Below are positions 16,777-24,452 of a stretch of DNA of 64,000 bases, piece by piece (the stretch's first letter is position 1; the number at the start of each line of letters is the position of its first letter). The notes under the pieces were generated by a model. That model made no database searches, was not told the origin of the DNA, and saw only the letters and a list, made by a program, of their open reading frames with translations. The position numbers and the translations under genes are program-made. The DNA comes from an uncultured Tenacibaculum sp. (GTDB lineage Bacteria > Bacteroidota > Bacteroidia > Flavobacteriales > Flavobacteriaceae): the NCBI RefSeq assembly GCF_947502995.1, contig NZ_CANNBW010000020.1, positions 1 to 64,000 on the forward strand. Direction: 5' to 3'.

Positions 16777-16804
16777 TAAAAAACCACCTGCGATAACAGG
16801 TGGT
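16777..16804 (-). terminator. Intrinsic terminator, minus strand
   Basis: ACCACCTG, a 6-nt loop and CAGGTGGT. Read on the minus strand it is followed by a run of T. It lies 6 bp behind the minus-strand gene at 16,811 and supports that gene as real. Confidence 0.75.
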
Positions 16805-16810
16805 GAAAAA

Positions 16811-16948
16811 TTAGTTTAAAGATTTTGCAATCAATAAACCTAATGCAACTCCGAATAAAACAGGGGTAATAATATTATCGCCTTTAATTGCTACGGTGTT
16901 ACATTCTTTTTCTTTACAATTACTAATCATAATTGTATTCATAAGCAT
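16811..16948 (-). CDS. Small minus-strand protein with C-terminal TM helix
   Basis: The frame is open up to 17,062, but ATG codons at 16,948 and 16,942 give a compact 43-45-residue product: two cysteines (SNCKEKECN), then one TM helix (IITPVLFGVALGLLIAKSLN). A strong minus-strand terminator follows. A longer form starting at 17,062 is possible. It runs against most genes of the region and is divergent from the C39-like gene. Confidence 0.5.
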   Translation of the reverse strand: MLMNTIMISNCKEKECNTVAIKGDNIITPVLFGVALGLLIAKSLN

Positions 16949-17092
16949 TTTTAGATTCAGATTTTGAATAAATGGAATTAGAGTCCATTTGAAGCCTGAA
17001 CCTAATTCAAAAATAAGTTTCTTTTCTGCCTTTTTCAGCAATAACCAACAAAATAGCGACAAATATTGCTACAATTTTTAAACAGTAATTAA

Positions 17093-17455
17093 ATGAATTT
17101 CAAAGCACAACCTTATTTATCAAAGCAATGTGGTCAAACTTGTGTTGCCATGATTACAGGAAAGTCAATTGAAGATGTTTGTAATGAAATTAATAAAGAG
17201 TATACTACAAATATTTATACTGATTTACAAAAGTATTTAAATAATAATGGATATAAAACCTTTGTAGCATATGGAGACTTTCAATTTTCAGAAGTTCCTA
17301 ACAACAGTATTATCCGACTTAATAAACCTGATGATTCAGGACATTTTGTAGTAAAAAACGAAAACGGAATAATTTACGATCCATCCGTAGGAATTGTTCA
17401 AAAGTATATGAGTTATTATACTATAACTCATTATCTAAAATTTGAAAAAGAGTAA
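17093..17455 (+). CDS. C39-like papain-fold cysteine peptidase, 120 aa
   Basis: The start QPYLSKQCGQTCVAM resembles the Gln-x-x-x-x-x-Cys-Gly active site of C39 peptidases; GHFVV and IIYDPSVG supply His84 and Asp96 for a Cys13-His84-Asp96 triad. There is no signal peptide, transporter or second domain, so it is a single-domain C39_2-type peptidase. Possible roles are virion protein processing, peptidoglycan or peptide cleavage, or regulation. It is flanked by minus-strand genes and may have its own promoter. Confidence 0.75.
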   Translation: MNFKAQPYLSKQCGQTCVAMITGKSIEDVCNEINKEYTTNIYTDLQKYLNNNGYKTFVAYGDFQFSEVPNNSIIRLNKPDDSGHFVVKNENGIIYDPSVGIVQKYMSYYTITHYLKFEKE

Positions 17456-17458
17456 AAA

Positions 17459-17485
17459 ATAAAAACCCACTCAAAGCTTGAGTGG
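17459..17485 (-). terminator. Terminator between convergent genes
   Basis: CCCACTCAA and TTGAGTGGG form a perfect 9-bp stem. On the minus strand it is followed by TTTTTATTTTT, so it ends the gene at 17,557; it may also stop plus-strand transcripts of the C39-like gene. Confidence 0.7.
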
Positions 17486-17556
17486 GAAAATTGCTATGAA
17501 AAAGAAAAAGTGTCTAAAACGTCTTTTAGACAATATCAAATATAATATATTTTACA

Positions 17557-17751
17557 TTAAACTTCCCCCATTATATTTATAAACTCTTTACACTCTTTTG
17601 GTGTAATGTTTCTCTTCTTTTTTGCTTCACTTAAAGAGATATTCCTGCAATCTTTGATAATATTATTTATTGTTTCACGAATAAATCGATCAGGAAGTTT
17701 GTAATACTTTTTAAATAATTCTTGTTTGGTAAATAAGGGATTTATAGTCAT
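17557..17751 (-). CDS. Small hypothetical protein, 64 aa, minus strand
   Basis: All-helical and basic (FTKQELFKKYYKLPDRFIRE, then LSEAKKKRNITPKECKEFI), reminiscent of short helix-turn-helix or excisionase-like proteins, though no family can be named. It is transcribed away from the late block and its terminator is clear. It could be a regulator of the 10-bp repeat region that lies just upstream of its start. Confidence 0.55.
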   Translation of the reverse strand: MTINPLFTKQELFKKYYKLPDRFIRETINNIIKDCRNISLSEAKKKRNITPKECKEFINIMGEV

Positions 17752-17830
17752 GAATTTTATTTTGCGAAACTTATCAAAACTATTTGAAATACTAATTGTT
17801 ACAAAATATTTGAACGAATATTTTTCTTTC

Positions 17831-17900
17831 TAGCCTCGCTTAAACTAGCGTAGCTTAACCTATCCTAACTTAGCCTTGCATAGCCTCACTTAGCTTGACA
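17831..17900. repeat. Seven tandem 10-bp units, helically phased
   Basis: Seven degenerate units of exactly 10 bp, all starting with TA (tagcctcgct, taaactagcg, tagcttaacc, tatcctaact, tagccttgca, tagcctcact, tagcttgaca). The region is far richer in G+C than its surroundings. It lies 47 bp upstream of the first gene of the late block. One unit per helical turn places all copies on one face of the DNA, suited to an activator or iteron-type binding protein. Confidence 0.7.
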
Positions 17901-17946
17901 TTGTAATTAGAAAACATTTCATTTTTGTTGTGTTAATAGTTTGTAA

Positions 17947-19431
17947 ATGAGCATAAGCGCAATCAACACAGCATTATATAGACCAATAAAATCAAACTCG
18001 AAATATGATAAGTATTTTGAAAAAGTAAGTTGTGTATCAACATTTTTAGGAGAAGCAACAACAACTGTTGGTTTACAGTTAATGTCAGATTGGGCGAAAA
18101 AATATCAATATCAAACTAAACAGATTAGTAAAGAACTAAAAGGCAATACACTACACAAAACGGTAAATAACGTATACAATTTTTTATACCAGCACATTCA
18201 ATATCAGGCCGACGGTTACGAACAAGAATTAAAAAGTCCAGCTTGCAGTTGGAAAATGAGGTTTACAGGAATAGACTGTAAGAGCTATTCACTTTTTGCC
18301 TCAACCATTCTTTCCAATTTAAATATAGCACACAAGTTTAGAAAAGTCGTTCAACCGTCCGCTCCTGATAGATGGTCTCATGTGTATGTAATCATAGAAA
18401 ATGGAGGTAAAGAATTGGTTATAGACGGAGCAAATCATTTCAATAAAGAGGTTGAGTATTTACAAAAACACGATATGGAAATCAGAGATCAGAAACTGCC
18501 TTATTATGGTATGAACTCAGCTTTTACAAAATCATTTATGAATATGGATAAAGCTGTACGAAACTTTATAGGCTTCTTAGATGAACTTAAAATCAAACAT
18601 GGTTTAAGTCCACAAATTGCAAATCAAATTAAATATGATGCGAAAAGGCATCTTGACAAAGGAGTTGAACCAAGAGTTCTTATTACAAAACGTTATGTTC
18701 AAATAAATCAAAATAGACATTATTTGAATTTAACTCCATCAGGCTTAGGTTTTTTAGATTTTGGTGGTAGTAATGATAAAGATAAAGACGATGATGATAG
18801 TAGTTTTTTAGGTGATCTAATTGATGCAATTAATGTAGGGAACTTTATCGATAGAGGTTTTGGTCAAGTGTTCGATAACGGCTTTGACTTCTCTTGTTGG
18901 AGAGCTTCCTTCCCTCCTTCTTTAGCTGAATCTGAAACTAAAGCTAAAATACAAGATATGTTTGTTAAGTCTAATCTTAGAGGTGTTGTTCAATCTTTAG
19001 ATTTGACACGAATAAAACTTTCAGCAAATCGTGTTATAAGAGAATTACAATTAGCTGTAAATGATCGTTATGCACTTAGTCAATCTAGGAAAGGATGCAC
19101 TAAAAAAGGAGAAACAGAGTCTTATAAGTTATTTAAGGCTGCTTTAGATAAGTTGTATGTGGCATTAGATTCAGACTTTAAAATAAACTATATAACAGTT
19201 GACAAGCCTGTCAATTTCACTTTTAGAGGTGGTTCAATAACTAGAAATACAACCGTGAAAGAGATTAGTACAATTTCATTGAAAAACAAACCAGTTACTG
19301 ATACACCGACAAAACCAGTCACTGTAGATGATAAGAGCGGTACAGGAAAACCAAAAGAACCAAAAAATAACTCAAAAATATTAGGAACATTAGCTACTAT
19401 TCTTGGTGGTGGTTTCTTATTGTTTAAATAA
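17947..19431 (+). CDS. Transglutaminase-like cysteine protease/amidase, first gene of the late block
   Basis: The domain at about residues 60-170 has a transglutaminase-like core with Cys111 (GIDCKSYS), His145 (RWSHVYV) and Asp160 (VIDGANH). A helical region with an Asp-rich patch (NDKDKDDDDSSF) and a Pro/Lys/Thr-rich stretch follow, and the protein ends in a short hydrophobic segment (ILGTLATILGGGFLLFK). It could be a virion-associated peptidoglycan amidase, peptide ligase or maturation protease, held in a membrane by its tail. No phage homologue with a known role comes to mind. Confidence 0.75.
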   Translation: MSISAINTALYRPIKSNSKYDKYFEKVSCVSTFLGEATTTVGLQLMSDWAKKYQYQTKQISKELKGNTLHKTVNNVYNFLYQHIQYQADGYEQELKSPACSWKMRFTGIDCKSYSLFASTILSNLNIAHKFRKVVQPSAPDRWSHVYVIIENGGKELVIDGANHFNKEVEYLQKHDMEIRDQKLPYYGMNSAFTKSFMNMDKAVRNFIGFLDELKIKHGLSPQIANQIKYDAKRHLDKGVEPRVLITKRYVQINQNRHYLNLTPSGLGFLDFGGSNDKDKDDDDSSFLGDLIDAINVGNFIDRGFGQVFDNGFDFSCWRASFPPSLAESETKAKIQDMFVKSNLRGVVQSLDLTRIKLSANRVIRELQLAVNDRYALSQSRKGCTKKGETESYKLFKAALDKLYVALDSDFKINYITVDKPVNFTFRGGSITRNTTVKEISTISLKNKPVTDTPTKPVTVDDKSGTGKPKEPKNNSKILGTLATILGGGFLLFK

Positions 19432-19445
19432 AATGCAAGATTAAT

Positions 19446-19898
19446 ATGAATTTTAAATTTAACAGAGGTAGTGTGCAAGATACAGCTACTTTAGGTGTTG
19501 GAGCAATAGCAGGAACTTATGTTTCTAAAGGTATTTCTGCTGTTGTTCCTTCGGAAATTAACGAACCAATAATTAAAGCAGCTATCGGTGCAGGTGGTAT
19601 TGTTTTAGGAGGTTCTATACAAGGAAAAGGAAGTTTAGCAAATTTACTTAGAGGTGTTTGTCTAGGTTTAGGTGCAGAAAATATTTCTGGAGCAATAAAT
19701 GGTTTAGTCGCACCAACTCTACCAGCAGATTCTACAACAAAAACTCAGAAAATTGCAAAAGCAATGTTTGGTATGAATTCTCCTATTGAAGAAGATTATA
19801 TGCCAACTTTTATACCACCATCATTAGATGTATGGGAGAATACCGATTCGGTTAATTCAAGTAATGACAATTTAAATATAGCATTTAAAGCAGCTTAA
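19446..19898 (+). CDS. Glycine/alanine-rich hydrophobic protein, candidate virion membrane protein
   Basis: The 150-aa protein has hydrophobic Gly/Ala-rich segments (ATLGVGAIAGTYVSKGISAV, AAIGAGGIVLGGSIQG, LLRGVCLGLGAENISGAI) and a soluble tail (GMNSPIEEDYMPTFIPPSLD). It lies between the transglutaminase-like gene and the putative capsid gene. Small glycine-rich membrane proteins are typical of internal-membrane viruses; the assignment is by analogy. Confidence 0.55.
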   Translation: MNFKFNRGSVQDTATLGVGAIAGTYVSKGISAVVPSEINEPIIKAAIGAGGIVLGGSIQGKGSLANLLRGVCLGLGAENISGAINGLVAPTLPADSTTKTQKIAKAMFGMNSPIEEDYMPTFIPPSLDVWENTDSVNSSNDNLNIAFKAA

Positions 19899-19923
19899 AA
19901 AATAATCAGATAAAAAGAATAAA

Positions 19924-20511
19924 ATGAATAGTTTAAATACACAAGAAGGAATAAGTGGAATTATAAATTTTAATAAATCTCGTCTTTCAACTCAATTTAA
20001 AGAATCTGCTAAAGAGGGACAATTAAAGTTTATGGATAGCTTTCATGTTTTAAGAAAACAAGTAGATGTTGGAAATAGACAATTTTTAGTAGACTCTACT
20101 ACTAACAAAATTGATGGAGTTTCTGATTTCGATAAAAACAAGTTTGAAGCAGGAAAAGTTTTAATCGTTGATAGAATAAAAATTGGATACGACAAAGATC
20201 CAAGTGAAGGAAAAGAAGGAGTTTTAGGTTATCAAAAAGCATTACCTGCTGCATTTAGAAATGCAAAATTAGTAATTGATCAAGATGGTAAATTAGGAGA
20301 GTATCCTCTTTCTGAATTAGTTAACAAATACACTGGAAATTCTGTTCAAGATGATTATTTAGTGTTAAAACATCCTATCGTTTTAGTTGGAGGTCCTGAG
20401 TTTGTATTTGAATTAGTGTTTCCTAAGGGAGTTTCAGATACTGGAACTGATAAACATTATTTAGAGTTAACAGCAAGCGGAATTGTTGTTCAAAGATCAA
20501 CAGCTGCATAA
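19924..20511 (+). CDS. Candidate major structural (capsid) protein, 195 aa
   Basis: No family recognised. The protein is soluble with a helical start and many predicted strands (NRQFLVDSTTNKIDGV, KVLIVDRIKIGYDK, DDYLVLKHPIVLVGGPEFVF, HYLELTASGIVVQRST), compatible with a jelly-roll-type fold. It is followed within 30 bp by a strong terminator, so its transcript is isolated from the genes behind it. High expression from such a position is usual for a major capsid gene. The assignment is inference and needs structure prediction. Confidence 0.5.
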   Translation: MNSLNTQEGISGIINFNKSRLSTQFKESAKEGQLKFMDSFHVLRKQVDVGNRQFLVDSTTNKIDGVSDFDKNKFEAGKVLIVDRIKIGYDKDPSEGKEGVLGYQKALPAAFRNAKLVIDQDGKLGEYPLSELVNKYTGNSVQDDYLVLKHPIVLVGGPEFVFELVFPKGVSDTGTDKHYLELTASGIVVQRSTAA

Positions 20512-20540
20512 AGCTTCAATCAATTTATATAAGTAATAAA

Positions 20541-20573
20541 AAAGCTCATAAGGCTTTCTTGTGAGCTTTTTTT
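20541..20573 (+). terminator. Strong intrinsic terminator inside the late block
   Basis: AAAGCTCA, a 13-nt loop and TGAGCTTT followed by a run of T. It separates the 195-aa gene from the rest of the block and probably keeps downstream expression low. Confidence 0.8.
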
Positions 20574-20587
20574 AAAAACAATTACAT

Positions 20588-20929
20588 ATGAAAATAAAAG
20601 CTTTAAATATAAAAATACCAACAGGAAACAGTTTTAGTGATGCTGAAATTAATATTCCTGAAGGAATGATTGCAAGATGTTCGATATTCACTGATGATAA
20701 ACCAAGTTCTCCAGTAGATGTTCGATTAGAAGATGTAAACTCTGAAGAACTACATCCTTATGTTTCTTATAAAGAATATCAACCAACAAATGGCAATCAT
20801 TATGAGAGCAGAAAAAAGCTAAACGCTAAAGGAAATAGAACTATTAGGGTAATAGCTAAATCAAGACAAAATTTAACTGAAGATTTTGATTTTCAGATGA
20901 TCTTTTACATTGAAAAAGAATCTCAATAA
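20588..20929 (+). CDS. Small beta-rich protein, 113 aa, putative structural
   Basis: A sequence of alternating strands (KALNIKIPTGNSFSDAEINI, ARCSIFTDDKPSSPVDVRLE, NRTIRVIAKSRQNL, DFDFQMIFYIE) with no signal or TM segment suggests a compact beta sandwich. Its stop overlaps the next start (TAATGG), so the two are coupled. Spike, cement or minor capsid are the likely virion roles; none is proven. Confidence 0.6.
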   Translation: MKIKALNIKIPTGNSFSDAEINIPEGMIARCSIFTDDKPSSPVDVRLEDVNSEELHPYVSYKEYQPTNGNHYESRKKLNAKGNRTIRVIAKSRQNLTEDFDFQMIFYIEKESQ

Positions 20930-21204
20930 TGGGAAATGCACAAGGAACATATTTTGAAAAGATAATTACTTCAAATCAAGATTTTAAAATTGGAGGATTG
21001 GAAGACCTGTTTATTCAAAACATTGGTTCAAATTCTGTGAAAGTAGGTATTAGAACTTTAGAACCTTATGAAAGTTTACCGCCAATTGCAAGGCGAACAA
21101 CATTAGAAAATACTGATTTATCAATTCATTTCGACACTGCTGAAGGAGGCATGAATCAATTGTATATAAGAGCAATTAAGGTTAGTTGTATTTGTACAGA
21201 TTAA
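20929..21204 (+). CDS. Small beta-rich protein, 91 aa, putative structural
   Basis: It starts in the stop codon of the previous gene. The strands (DFKIGGLEDLFIQNIGSNSV, KVGIRTLEPY, QLYIRAIKVSCICTD) suggest a small beta sandwich similar in style to the neighbour. The two may form a heteromer such as a vertex or spike component. Function unknown. Confidence 0.55.
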   Translation: MGNAQGTYFEKIITSNQDFKIGGLEDLFIQNIGSNSVKVGIRTLEPYESLPPIARRTTLENTDLSIHFDTAEGGMNQLYIRAIKVSCICTD

Positions 21205-21231
21205 TTTAATAACACACTACTAATTAAAAGC

Positions 21232-22131
21232 ATGGAACAATATATAGACAATTTTGAAAATTATTTAAAGAGCAATTCAAAGTACTCTATTGATGTAAGA
21301 AATCACGATGATAATACTTTATTACATCGAAAATTAACCTTTGCAAAAATTAAAGAAACTGGGGCTGTTTCTCTATTTGAACTACTAACTCGATACTATA
21401 ATAGAGGTATAAAAAATTTCTTCATTCAAAAGTTTAAACCTAATGGTACAAGTCATTCAAAATTTGAAGATCCATTAATTATTAAGAGTGTAGATAAAAA
21501 AAGTAGTAGTGTAGTTAATGAAACAGGAGTGAATATAGTTCATCAGCCCGCTGTTGCAACTCCTGTTTCTTCACAATCAACAAATGTTGCAAATAATTAC
21601 CCGCCAACACAAAATATGTTTGGAATGAATGCTGCTGCTTTTGGTATGAATGGTATGCATTTAACCAACTTAATGTCTAAAGCTGATCGTTTTGATGAGA
21701 AAGTTGAATTAATAGGAGATCAAAAAGAAGAAATCAGAAGATTAAGAGTAAAGAACGATGAATTGGAATCTGAAAATAGAAGATTAAAGACAGAAGTCCA
21801 ATTTGCTCAAAAAGAAAAGGAGTTAGAGTTAAAACAATTAGAGCTAAAAGACAAACCTATTTTACCTCCAGATACTGTAACTGCTTTAATGGGTGTAGTA
21901 GGAAAATTGATAGCCAATAAGTCAGCTCCTGTTCCTGGAATGGCTGCGCCAATACAAGAAAAATTATCTGAAAATAAAGAAGCTTTAATCTCATTAATGA
22001 AAGATGTAAAGTTTACAGATCAATTAACTCAAGACTTGATAAATGTTGCTATAGGAAAAATGAATAACCAAGAGTTTTCAATTGGCTTAAACAACTTATT
22101 AGAGAAGTATAATTTAAATCAATCATTTTAA
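21232..22131 (+). CDS. Coiled-coil protein, 299 aa
   Basis: The N-terminal globular part (residues 1-95) is followed by a low-complexity linker rich in Ser, Pro, Asn and Met (QNMFGMNAAAFGMNGMH). A strong coiled coil then runs from about 165 to 210 (DQKEEIRRLRVKNDELESEN), followed by a helical C-terminal region. The layout suits a scaffold or assembly factor. No family is recognised. The next gene starts 3 bp behind it. Confidence 0.6.
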   Translation: MEQYIDNFENYLKSNSKYSIDVRNHDDNTLLHRKLTFAKIKETGAVSLFELLTRYYNRGIKNFFIQKFKPNGTSHSKFEDPLIIKSVDKKSSSVVNETGVNIVHQPAVATPVSSQSTNVANNYPPTQNMFGMNAAAFGMNGMHLTNLMSKADRFDEKVELIGDQKEEIRRLRVKNDELESENRRLKTEVQFAQKEKELELKQLELKDKPILPPDTVTALMGVVGKLIANKSAPVPGMAAPIQEKLSENKEALISLMKDVKFTDQLTQDLINVAIGKMNNQEFSIGLNNLLEKYNLNQSF

Positions 22132-22134
22132 GAA

Positions 22135-22317
22135 ATGCAATTCAATATAGAGGTAAAAGGAAGAAATATTCCTGATAAAATCAAAAGAAAAGAATGTCTG
22201 GAAAATATATCAAAATCAGATACAGAAACATTAGTGCTATTAAATGATTTATTAAAAATTCCAGGAGCAGCAAACGCATTTAAAGAAAATGCAGATTTTC
22301 TTAAAACAGTAATTTAA
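22135..22317 (+). CDS. Small hypothetical protein, 60 aa
   Basis: It begins 3 bp behind the coiled-coil gene and ends 3 bp before the next, so co-translation is likely. One short strand (QFNIEVKGRNIPDKI) precedes two helices (TLVLLNDLLKIPGAANAFKE). Function unknown. Confidence 0.5.
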   Translation: MQFNIEVKGRNIPDKIKRKECLENISKSDTETLVLLNDLLKIPGAANAFKENADFLKTVI

Positions 22318-22320
22318 TTT

Positions 22321-23091
22321 ATGAAAACTAAGAATACAAATACTGGTTTACAATCTCCAATTACAGCTTTGAGCATTGCTAATTCTGCTGCAAATACAGA
22401 AGAAGGAAAAAAAGCAATTGGTCAAGGTGTAAACGCTGTTAAATATTTAATCGGAGCATTTGGTGTTATAGCTATTGGAAAATTAGGGTATTCTCAGTTT
22501 AAGAAAATAAGATCAGATCGTTTTGCTCGTGAAAATGTAGGTAATCCTAATCTTACTGCTGCTGCAATTATTTATGATTCATTTACTCGTTTAGGCTTTC
22601 CTGATAGTAGTGTGTTAAGTTATTTAATTCCTTCTGTAAATATTTCTACAGATGAAAGTGCTTTATATGAAATAGCTACTCAGGTAACTAATGTAAAAGC
22701 AGTATCGGAAGCGTATACAATCTTATTTGACAGAAGTTTATTTAAAGATATTCATAAAGGTTTAGATACTGATGAACTTAAAAGGTTTTGGAACATTATA
22801 AATAGCCCGAGTGCAAATAATCAAAAGACTTTATATCCAATAGGTTCTAAATTATATTCTGGAAGCAAGAATAAAATTACTGTAAACATTGCTGTAAAGG
22901 AAAATGGATCTTGGAAAGGCACTGGTGAATTGTATAATACATTCAATTTTAGAGAAGAAGTAGGAGAAGTTATTGCTCATGGAGTTCATAACGGAGAAAA
23001 TTACTACATAGTTGAACAATTTTTTTGGAGTGGATTATCTAAAAAGCAAGGAGTAGTTCTTCAACATCAAGTTACTAACGAAAAAATTTAA
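22321..23091 (+). CDS. Membrane-anchored protein with annexin-like helical repeat, 256 aa
   Basis: A TM helix lies at about residues 42-60 (AVKYLIGAFGVIAIGKLGY). The helical segment after it (about 85-160, TRLGFPDSS and AYTILFDRSLFKDIHKGLDT) resembles the annexin-like repeat seen in some Bacteroidota phage and mobile-element proteins. The C-terminal part is beta-rich (KITVNIAVKENGSWKGTGEL). It is a candidate virion membrane protein. The family match is from memory and tentative. Confidence 0.55.
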   Translation: MKTKNTNTGLQSPITALSIANSAANTEEGKKAIGQGVNAVKYLIGAFGVIAIGKLGYSQFKKIRSDRFARENVGNPNLTAAAIIYDSFTRLGFPDSSVLSYLIPSVNISTDESALYEIATQVTNVKAVSEAYTILFDRSLFKDIHKGLDTDELKRFWNIINSPSANNQKTLYPIGSKLYSGSKNKITVNIAVKENGSWKGTGELYNTFNFREEVGEVIAHGVHNGENYYIVEQFFWSGLSKKQGVVLQHQVTNEKI

Positions 23092-23094
23092 AAA

Positions 23095-23463
23095 ATGTTA
23101 AGTTCAATTACAAGTACACGAAATGCAATTTTAACAGATGATATAGGAAGGATTCCTGATGTGCATATTTTCAATAAAACTAAAAAAACTGGAGCTATAA
23201 CTAATTTAAATGGAGAGTTTACTATAGAAGCTTCAGATAGTGATGTAATTGAAATAACACATCAAAGTTATGCGACAAAAGTAATTTTAGGTAAAGATTT
23301 AAAAGGAACTATCGAATTATTAAATTCTTCTAATGTATTAGATGATGTTGAGATTTCATCTAAAAAGAAAAGAAAGTACTTACTTCCTTTTTTGGGTGTA
23401 TTAGGACTTTTAGCAGCTTTACTTATAGCTAGTAATAACGAACCTGAAAAAGCAGTTTTATAA
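23095..23463 (+). CDS. Carboxypeptidase-regulatory-like beta domain with C-terminal TM helix
   Basis: Residues 15-90 have the CarboxypepD_reg-like beta-sandwich pattern (DDIGRIPDVHIFNKTKKTGA, ITNLNGEFTIEASDSD, ITHQSYATKVIL), known from the N-termini of TonB receptors. One TM helix ends the protein (LLPFLGVLGLLAALLIAS). There is no signal peptide, so the domain would face the cytoplasm or the virion surface. Its stop overlaps the ATG of the endolysin gene (ATAATGG). Confidence 0.65.
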   Translation: MLSSITSTRNAILTDDIGRIPDVHIFNKTKKTGAITNLNGEFTIEASDSDVIEITHQSYATKVILGKDLKGTIELLNSSNVLDDVEISSKKKRKYLLPFLGVLGLLAALLIASNNEPEKAVL

Positions 23464-24044
23464 TGGCTAATTTTAATTTATTTACTCAGACAATTTCTGC
23501 TTTTGAAGGAGGTTTTCAAAAGAGAAAAAGTGATCCTGGCAACTATAATTCTGAAAGAGTTCTAGTCGGTACAAATCATGGGATTTCAGCATCTTTTTAT
23601 CAAACTAAAATTGGTAGACCACCAACTGAAGAAGATATGCGTGCTATTACTAAAGAGATGGCTAAAGCATTTTTTAAAACTGATTTCTGGGATAAGGTAA
23701 ACGCAGATTTAATCCATTCACAAGCAGTTGCAGAAAACATTGTTGACCATGCTATTAATGCTGGACCAGGAACAATTGGTAGAATAGTTCAAAAGGTATT
23801 GAATAAATATTTTGGAAAGAGTTTAGCAGTTGACGGAGCAATTGGGTTAAAAAGTATTCAAGCGATCAATAGTGTCTCTTCAGAAAAGTTATTTCAGAAA
23901 ATCAGTCAATATAGATTAATAGACTACAAAACAAAAAACAATCCAAGTTGGCTGAAAATTTGGATAAAAAGAGTTAATGATTTAGCAGATAAGTTTGGTA
24001 TAAGCATCGAAAAAAAAAAGTATTTGCTTCATTGGTTGTGTTAA
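23463..24044 (+). CDS. GH108-type endolysin (peptidoglycan muramidase)
   Basis: The N-terminal GH108 domain has the catalytic-type Glu15 in FEGG, then NHGISASFYQTK, FWDKVNADLI and VDHAINAGPGT. A C-terminal peptidoglycan-binding-type helical part follows (VDGAIGLKSIQAINSV). There is no signal peptide, so it needs the holin-like product of the next gene to reach the cell wall. It is the clearest sign that the element lyses its host. Confidence 0.85.
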   Translation: MANFNLFTQTISAFEGGFQKRKSDPGNYNSERVLVGTNHGISASFYQTKIGRPPTEEDMRAITKEMAKAFFKTDFWDKVNADLIHSQAVAENIVDHAINAGPGTIGRIVQKVLNKYFGKSLAVDGAIGLKSIQAINSVSSEKLFQKISQYRLIDYKTKNNPSWLKIWIKRVNDLADKFGISIEKKKYLLHWLC

Positions 24045-24083
24045 CTCTTCTAACACTTGGAATAATCAAATTAAATCAAAAAA

Positions 24084-24452
24084 ATGAAAACACTAATTGA
24101 ACTTTTAGATAGCATAGGTATTAAAATGAATTATTTCTTACCTGGTCTTTTAGGAGGTTTTACTTATGCGGGATTAACTAAAAAGAGCTTCTGGAGAGGA
24201 TTCTTTTCTGCTTTTGTTGGAGCTGTAACAACCTCATATATATCTCCAGTACTTTCACCGATTGTAATAGAAAAAATCAGTTGGCTTTCTAATAACTCAG
24301 TTTATGGTATATCATTTTCAATCGGGTTGTTATCTATGAATTTGACTTTAATTCTTGTAGATAACACCAAAAGTTTATCAAACATTTTGGAGGGATTGCA
24401 AAAGATTAAACATGTAATATTTTCATTTTTCTCAGGCTATGCAAAACATTAA
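24084..24452 (+). CDS. Holin-like membrane protein, 122 aa
   Basis: Three hydrophobic segments (about residues 16-30 YFLPGLLGGFTYAG, 38-62 GFFSAFVGAVTTSYISPVLS, 72-95 VYGISFSIGLLSMNLTLILV) and a basic tail. Size, topology and position directly after the endolysin support a holin. It overlaps the next gene by 14 bp. Confidence 0.7.
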   Translation: MKTLIELLDSIGIKMNYFLPGLLGGFTYAGLTKKSFWRGFFSAFVGAVTTSYISPVLSPIVIEKISWLSNNSVYGISFSIGLLSMNLTLILVDNTKSLSNILEGLQKIKHVIFSFFSGYAKH

